Shown: in pieces, positions 59,611-63,610 of the stretch
Position numbering within the stretch: the stretch's first letter is position 1
Layout: each line of letters opens with the position of its first letter
Assembly: GCF_009857845.1 (NCBI RefSeq)
Contig: NZ_WWEQ01000013.1
Location: forward strand, 1 to 63,610
DNA length: 63,610 bases
Origin: Brevibacterium rongguiense
GTDB taxonomy: Bacteria > Actinomycetota > Actinomycetes > Actinomycetales > Brevibacteriaceae
Reading direction: 5' to 3'
Position numbers and translations under genes: made by a program
The notes under the pieces: generated by a model
Databases searched by the model: none
What the model saw: the letters and a program-made list of their open reading frames with translations, nothing else
What the model was told of the DNA's origin: nothing

Positions 59611-60516
59611 ATGCCCAGTGCGACTCCGCCCGATGACGAGCCCCAGCGCATCCGCGCCCTGACCGAGAGCCTGGGCCTGCCCGGCCTCGTCGACGTCCAC
59701 ACGCACTTCATGCCGCAGCGGGTGCTGGCCAAGGTCTGGGACTACTTCGACTCCGCCGGCCCGCTCATCGGGCGTGCCTGGCCCATCGCCTACCGCCTGC
59801 CGGAGGACGAGCGGGTGGCCGCGCTGCGCGGCTTCGGGCTGCGGGCGTTCACCTCGCTCAACTACGCCCACCGGCCAGGCATGGCCGCGTGGCTGAATGA
59901 CTGGTCGCGCGGCTTCGCGGCCCGCGTGCCGGAGTGCGCCCTGTCGGCCACCTTCTACCCGGAGGAGTCCGCGCCCGAGTACGTGGCGCAGGCCCTGGCC
60001 GCCGGGACGCGGATCTTCAAGGTCCACGTGCAGGTGGGCGCGTTCGATCCGCTCGATGAGCGCCTCGCGGCCGTCTGGGGCCTCGTCGAGGACGCACAGG
60101 TGCCCGTCGTCATCCACGTGGGCTCCGGGCCGCGGCCCGGGGAGTTCACCGGGCCGCGCGGCCCGGCCGAGCTGCTGCGCCGCCACCCCCGGCTGCGCCT
60201 CGTCTTCGCCCACATGGGCATGCCGGAGTACGCCGAGTTCCTTGCGCTGGCCGAGGCCCACGAATCGGTCGGCCTCGACACGACGATGGTCTTCACGGAC
60301 TTCGTCGAGGCGGCGGACCCCTATCCGCGCGAGCTGCTGCCGCGCCTCGCACAGCTGCGCGAGCGCGTGGTGCTCGGCACGGACTTCCCCAACATCCCCT
60401 ACCCCTATCTCCATCAGCTCGAGGCGCTCGAGAGCCTGGGGCTGGGCGCGGACTGGCTGCGCGCCGTCCTCCACGACAACGGGGCGCGGCTGCTGGGCCT
60501 GAGCGAATCGGCCTGA
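59611..60516 (+). CDS. Amidohydrolase 2 family metal-dependent hydrolase (ACMSD-like)
   Basis: The 301-residue TIM-barrel enzyme has the metal motif VDVHTHFMP, then VPVVIHVGSG, LVFAHMGMPEYAEFL and LGTDFPNIPYPY, the four metal/catalytic regions of the amidohydrolase-2 family. Known members are aromatic or keto acid decarboxylases and lactone hydrolases. Starts at 59596 and 59611 are both possible; neither has a clear ribosome site. It is divergent from the carnitine operon, 207 bp away. Substrate unknown. Confidence 0.82.
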   Translation: MPSATPPDDEPQRIRALTESLGLPGLVDVHTHFMPQRVLAKVWDYFDSAGPLIGRAWPIAYRLPEDERVAALRGFGLRAFTSLNYAHRPGMAAWLNDWSRGFAARVPECALSATFYPEESAPEYVAQALAAGTRIFKVHVQVGAFDPLDERLAAVWGLVEDAQVPVVIHVGSGPRPGEFTGPRGPAELLRRHPRLRLVFAHMGMPEYAEFLALAEAHESVGLDTTMVFTDFVEAADPYPRELLPRLAQLRERVVLGTDFPNIPYPYLHQLEALESLGLGADWLRAVLHDNGARLLGLSESA

Positions 60517-60562
60517 CGCGGCCGGGCGGGGGATGGGCCCGGCACCGCGCGGGCCCGGAGAA

Positions 60563-60578
60563 GTGCCGCCTACGGCAC
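60563..60578. terminator. Short hairpin between convergent genes
   Basis: GTGCCG-CCTA-CGGCAC forms a 6-bp stem that includes the GNAT gene stop codon. It could end both the amidohydrolase and GNAT transcripts. Confidence 0.35.
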
Positions 60579-61151
60579 GTCCATGTGCGCCCAGCAGGCG
60601 GTGGGCCCGAAGTCCGGCAGCAGCTCGCCGCCGATTCGCGCGAGCGCATCGGGCACCTCGGCGCCGGGCTGCTCGACCGTGAACGCGGCGCGGTGGAAGA
60701 ACGTGGCCCGCACCTCGGGGCAGCGCGTGACGATCCGCGAGCGGCTCGGCAGGCCTGCCTGCGTGAGTACCTGCGGCGTCATGCCGATGAGGACCGTGCC
60801 GATCCCGCGGGAGCGGAACGCCTCGGCCACCCCCAGGCCGCGCAGGAAGAGCGCGGTGCGCTCGTCGAACTCGACGGCGGCGACGACGCTCGCGCCGGCC
60901 AGCTCCCCCTCCGGGGAGCGCACCGCGATGCCCGAATCCTGCGGATTGAGCGCGAAGCCCGCCTGCGCGACGGGATCGCCCGCGTCTTCGCGCGCCTCGG
61001 CGACCGACTCGGCCATGAGCCCGGCCACGTCGTCGCGGCCGGCCCGGCCGGTCTGCAGCTCGAATTCGAAGCCGGCGTCGATGAGCGCCTGGGCGTAGCG
61101 GACGTGCCGCTTCGCGGCCTTCTGCGGGTCGAGTCCGGGATAGAGAGCCAT
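60570..61151 (-). CDS. GNAT-family N-acetyltransferase
   Basis: The 193-residue protein has the acetyl-CoA binding motif A region LRGLGVAEAFRSRGIGTVLIG (seen as GVAEAFRSRGIGTVLIG) near residue 115, preceded by GASVVAAVEFDERTALFL. The N-terminal 50 residues (MALYPGLDPQKAAKRHVRYA) are not typical of the fold. The ATG at 61151 has TAGGCT 7 nt upstream (leaderless), so nine further in-frame codons were left out. Acceptor unknown. Confidence 0.7.
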   Translation of the reverse strand: MALYPGLDPQKAAKRHVRYAQALIDAGFEFELQTGRAGRDDVAGLMAESVAEAREDAGDPVAQAGFALNPQDSGIAVRSPEGELAGASVVAAVEFDERTALFLRGLGVAEAFRSRGIGTVLIGMTPQVLTQAGLPSRSRIVTRCPEVRATFFHRAAFTVEQPGAEVPDALARIGGELLPDFGPTACWAHMDVP

Positions 61152-61214
61152 GGGCACGAGCCTAGCGGGCCGGGGCACACCGGGGGGCGCCCCGCGGGGC
61201 GGCGGGCGCGGCGG

Positions 61215-62210
61215 TTACGCCCCCTGTGCGCGCAGCACCGCCTCGATGACCTGGCTGACGCCGGCCGCCGTGTTCGGCGGGGCGGTGAAGCGGGCCGCGG
61301 CGCGCACGTCCGGGTGGGCGTTGGCCATCGCGACGGGGATGCCCGCCTCGGTCAGCATGCCGAGGTCATTGTGGAAGTCGCCGAATACCATCGTCTGCGC
61401 TCGCCCCACGCCCAGGTGGGCCTGGAGGCTGCGCAGGGCCGCCCCCTTGTCCGTGTCCGCGCGCATCATGTCGATCCAGCTCTGCCCGGAGATGACGGTG
61501 CGGTGCCCGGCCGGGTCGGTGATGCCGGCGAACACCTCGGCCAGCCGCTCGGTGGGGCTGAACGCATAGGCGGAGAGCTTGACGATGGGCCCGGTGACCG
61601 AGTCCCCGCCCTCCAGGTCGAAGGCCAGGACATCGGCCGCGACGTCGAGTGCCGAATAGTAGCGGCGCACCTCGGCGAGGAAGCGCTCGTCGCCGCGCTC
61701 GACGCGGGCCCCGCGGGCCCCGCACACGATGATCCCGGCATCGAGCCCGGCCAGCTCGGGGCTGCGCGAGGCCTCGACGATCCGGCGCACCACGCCGGGG
61801 TCGAGGACCTGCGCGGAGACCTGGGCGTCGTCGCGGACGACGAAGCCGCCGTTCTCCGCCAGGAAGAACATGCCGCGGGCGTACGGCTCACCGCTGCGCG
61901 GGGCGGGCGCGTCCTCGACGAAGAGCTGGCGCAGCGTGGCGTACGGGCGCCCGCTGGCCGGGGCGAAGGCGATGCCCGCGGCGCGCAGCCGCGCGAGCTG
62001 GTCCCACAGGGCCGGCGGCAGCCGGTCGCGGTCGTCGAGCAGCGTGCCGTCCATGTCGCTGACGATGAGCCGGATGCCCGCCAGCTCGGCGGCGGGGGCC
62101 TCCAGCGCCGAGGGCGGAGCCGGTGCCCCGGCCCCCCGGGAGGGAGTGCTGGGGGCTGCCCCGGAGGCGGCGCGGGGCTGGGCTGCGGGCTGCTGCGCGT
62201 CGTCGGCCAT
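61215..62210 (-). CDS. HAD-superfamily phosphatase (Cof type)
   Basis: The 331-residue protein has the HAD nucleophile motif LIVSDMDGTLLDDRDRLP, motif II in FAPASGRPYATL, the lysine region ADTDKGAALRSLQ and MVFGDFHNDLGML for the acid pair. The large cap between is the Cof type, which usually dephosphorylates sugar phosphates or cofactors. The N-terminal 40 residues are disordered. Leaderless start: TAGGGT 6 nt before the ATG; divergent from the DUF5926 gene. Confidence 0.87.
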   Translation of the reverse strand: MADDAQQPAAQPRAASGAAPSTPSRGAGAPAPPSALEAPAAELAGIRLIVSDMDGTLLDDRDRLPPALWDQLARLRAAGIAFAPASGRPYATLRQLFVEDAPAPRSGEPYARGMFFLAENGGFVVRDDAQVSAQVLDPGVVRRIVEASRSPELAGLDAGIIVCGARGARVERGDERFLAEVRRYYSALDVAADVLAFDLEGGDSVTGPIVKLSAYAFSPTERLAEVFAGITDPAGHRTVISGQSWIDMMRADTDKGAALRSLQAHLGVGRAQTMVFGDFHNDLGMLTEAGIPVAMANAHPDVRAAARFTAPPNTAAGVSQVIEAVLRAQGA

Positions 62211-62216
62211 GCCCCC

Positions 62217-62303
62217 ACCCTAGGCGCCGGCGCGCCGAGTGCCCGCACCCCCGCTTGGCCGGACCTCGAGTGCCTGCGCCGCCGCGCGCCCGCCCGATAG
62301 ACT
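62217..62303. promoter_or_regulatory. Divergent leaderless promoters
   Basis: TAGGGT (62222-62217, minus strand) is 6 nt before the HAD ATG at 62210. TAGACT (62298-62303, plus strand) is 7 nt before the DUF5926 ATG at 62311. Neither gene has a ribosome-binding site. Confidence 0.5.
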
Positions 62304-62310
62304 GCCGGGC

Positions 62311-63192
62311 ATGGGAAAGAAGTCCAAGAAGTCCACCGCCGATGTCATCGCCAAGCGCCTCGCCCGGGCCCAGGCCTCCGCGTTCGTCAAGCGCCCGTTC
62401 GAGGGCCTGCCGTTCGAGGCCGATCTCGTGAGCCTGCGCGAACTCGTCCCGGCGGCCACCGCCACGGCGAAGCTCACCGCCGAGTACGGGGGCGACGAGA
62501 TCGTCTTCGCCTCGCTGCTGCCCGCCGCCTGGCAGGGCCTGCACCGCGCCGACGGCGTCATCATGGCCGGCCTGCAGACACCCGTCTCCTCGCCCGATCC
62601 CTCGCGCGACGTCGCGGCGGCGATCCTCGCGGTCAAGGACGCCCAGCCGGGCACGCACGCCGAGGCCACCGGCGATCCGGGCCAGGGGCCCCGGCTGCAG
62701 GACATCCTCGATGCCTCCGCGCCGTTCACGGTCAGCGTGAGCGAGACGTTCGACTACTGGCTGCCCGCCGACGCCGCCCAGCAGGACGAGGAGATCCGCG
62801 ACACCCTTGAGCAGGCCAACGAGTCGATCAGCCCCACGGAGAAGCTCGTGGGCGCCGAGGGCGTCTACTGGACGTCGATGGGCGGGCGCAACTACGTCCG
62901 CTGGGCGCGCTCCGAGGAGGAGGACGCGGTCATGGACGGCCTCGCCCGCCTGCACGCCCGGGGCGAGAACACGCTGGGCGGCCTGGGCCGCTACCTGGGC
63001 TGCTTCCGCGCCCACGGCATTGCGATCCCCGTGTGGGAGCTGGGCGCACACGAGCAGCCCGACGAGGTCGAGGGCGTGCTCGAGGGCTTCGCCCGCGCAC
63101 TCGACGCGGCGATCGCCGACACCGCCGCGCTGAGCGCGGATGAGCGGCGCGCCCGCTCCGGCGTCGTGTCCCGCCAGCTCACGATCCGCTGA
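62311..63192 (+). CDS. DUF5926 family protein
   Basis: The 293-residue protein begins MGKKSKKSTADVIAKRLARAQ and continues with PFEGLPFEADLVSLRELVPAAT, TAEYGGDEIVFASLLPAAWQGL and GGLGRYLGCFRAHGIAIPVWEL (as LGRYLGCFRAHGIAIPVWEL). This matches the actinobacterial DUF5926 family, old annotations of which mention SecA by mistake. No catalytic motif is recognised. It shares a base with the glycosyltransferase start (TGATG), an arrangement I believe is conserved in related genomes. Confidence 0.85.
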   Translation: MGKKSKKSTADVIAKRLARAQASAFVKRPFEGLPFEADLVSLRELVPAATATAKLTAEYGGDEIVFASLLPAAWQGLHRADGVIMAGLQTPVSSPDPSRDVAAAILAVKDAQPGTHAEATGDPGQGPRLQDILDASAPFTVSVSETFDYWLPADAAQQDEEIRDTLEQANESISPTEKLVGAEGVYWTSMGGRNYVRWARSEEEDAVMDGLARLHARGENTLGGLGRYLGCFRAHGIAIPVWELGAHEQPDEVEGVLEGFARALDAAIADTAALSADERRARSGVVSRQLTIR

Positions 63193-63610
63193 TGGCGGCC
63201 GAGCACGCCGCAGGCGGCGCTGCCGCCGGCTCCGCCGCCTGCGTGATCTGGGCCCAGGACGCCGCCCGCACGATCGCCCAGACGGTGCGCGCGGCCAAGG
63301 AGATCCCGGCCGTCGACGCCGTCATCGTCGTCGACGACGCCTCCGCCGACGGCACGGAGCGCGCCGCCCGCCGCGCCGGCGCGCAGGTGCTCGTCCACGA
63401 CGTCCGCCGCGGTCGCGCGGCCTCCGAGCTCACCGGGGCCTGCGCCGTGCGCAACCGCGATGTCTCCGCCGTCATGCCCGACCGCGCCCCCCGCCTGCGC
63501 CCCGTGCTCTTCGTCCCGGCGGGAGCCGGCGAGCGGGCCAGCGCCGCTGCGGCGCTCGTGGCCCCCGTGCTCGAGGGCCGGGCTGCGCTCGCGTCCGCCG
63601 CCGGGGAGCC
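63192..63610 (+). CDS. Glycosyltransferase family 2, N-terminal part
   Basis: The first 139 codons are in the window; the gene leaves at the right edge. After a 15-residue Ala/Gly start, CVIWAQDAARTIAQTVRAA and AVIVVDDASADGTERAARR are the nucleotide-sugar binding strand and DD motif of family 2 glycosyltransferases. It resembles glucosyl-3-phosphoglycerate synthase-like enzymes, but too little is present to decide. The ATG at 63192 overlaps the DUF5926 stop by one base. Confidence 0.75.
   Translation, partial: MAAEHAAGGAAAGSAACVIWAQDAARTIAQTVRAAKEIPAVDAVIVVDDASADGTERAARRAGAQVLVHDVRRGRAASELTGACAVRNRDVSAVMPDRAPRLRPVLFVPAGAGERASAAAALVAPVLEGRAALASAAGE

Noticed and set aside
1..63610. CRISPR arrays, tRNA/rRNA genes, insertion sequences or prophage
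   Set aside because: No spaced repeats, tRNA-like cloverleaf, rRNA segments, transposase or phage proteins were recognised on either strand; this was by eye, so a small tRNA could be missed.

Overview
The window is 63.6 kb of very GC-rich, densely packed DNA (roughly 70% GC by eye) with actinobacterial hallmarks. These include leaderless genes with a TANNNT box 6-7 nt before the start codon, a fused OleBC protein as in Micrococcus and relatives, a homoprotocatechuate dioxygenase very close to the Brevibacterium fuscum enzyme, a DUF5926 gene and TSUP, YihY and IclR families. A chromosomal segment of a soil or skin Micrococcales species (Brevibacterium-like) is the best guess. No rRNA, tRNA, CRISPR array, insertion sequence or phage gene was seen.

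Layout. (1) 1-4.5 kb: protocatechuate/4-hydroxybenzoate block (start of pcaB, pcaG, pcaH, pobA, an IclR regulator) followed by an SmtB-like ArsR gene. (2) 4.5-7.3 kb: four exported cell-wall enzymes, three paralogous lysozyme-like proteins and one NlpC/P60-like protein. (3) 7.6-11.6 kb: acyl-CoA dehydrogenase, MaoC hydratase and propionyl-CoA-type synthetase. (4) 11.7-16.5 kb: the long-chain olefin operon oleA-oleBC-oleD, stitched by GTGA overlaps. (5) 16.7-18.3 kb: a dienelactone-hydrolase-like protein and a TSUP exporter. (6) 18.3-27 kb: homoprotocatechuate meta-cleavage genes (hpaI, hpaH, hpaD, hpaE, a GntR regulator and a FAH-RraA fusion) divergent from a phenol-hydroxylase-type flavoprotein. 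(7) 27-34.3 kb: methyltransferase, crotonase, a ligase-like protein lacking the AMP-binding loop, then a molybdenum-cofactor group (fdhD, MoaB/Mog-like, a frameshifted mobA-moeA fusion) and a Nudix hydrolase. (8) 34.4-38.2 kb: fatty-acid-type genes (MaoC, two acyl-CoA dehydrogenases, SDR). (9) 38.4-41.9 kb: cardiolipin synthase and membrane proteins. (10) 42-46.2 kb: etfBA, thiolase, LysR. (11) 46.4-50.6 kb: CoA-transferase, a 5'-truncated PadR gene, an MFS exporter, an SDR. (12) 50.7-59.4 kb: a peptide-type ABC importer and, upstream on the same strand, an operon reading as L-carnitine to glycine betaine (XRE-TetR fusion regulator, BKACE, carnitine dehydrogenase-like, thioesterase). (13) 59.6-63.6 kb: amidohydrolase, GNAT, HAD phosphatase, DUF5926 and the start of a family 2 glycosyltransferase.

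How it fits together. Much of the window is catabolic: aromatic acids are funnelled to protocatechuate (ortho cleavage) or homoprotocatechuate (meta cleavage), and acyl-CoA chemistry uses dehydrogenases that would pass electrons to the EtfAB encoded here. Operons are tight, many with 4-bp ATGA/GTGA overlaps, and several promoters carry clear palindromes that are candidate operators for the neighbouring regulator. Unusual points are the FAH-RraA fusion, the XRE-TetR fusion with a palindrome on its own promoter, the mobA-moeA frameshift, interlocked divergent promoters at 28.0 kb, and the cluster of lysozyme-like paralogues. All functions are inferred from motifs and context; nothing was searched or measured.
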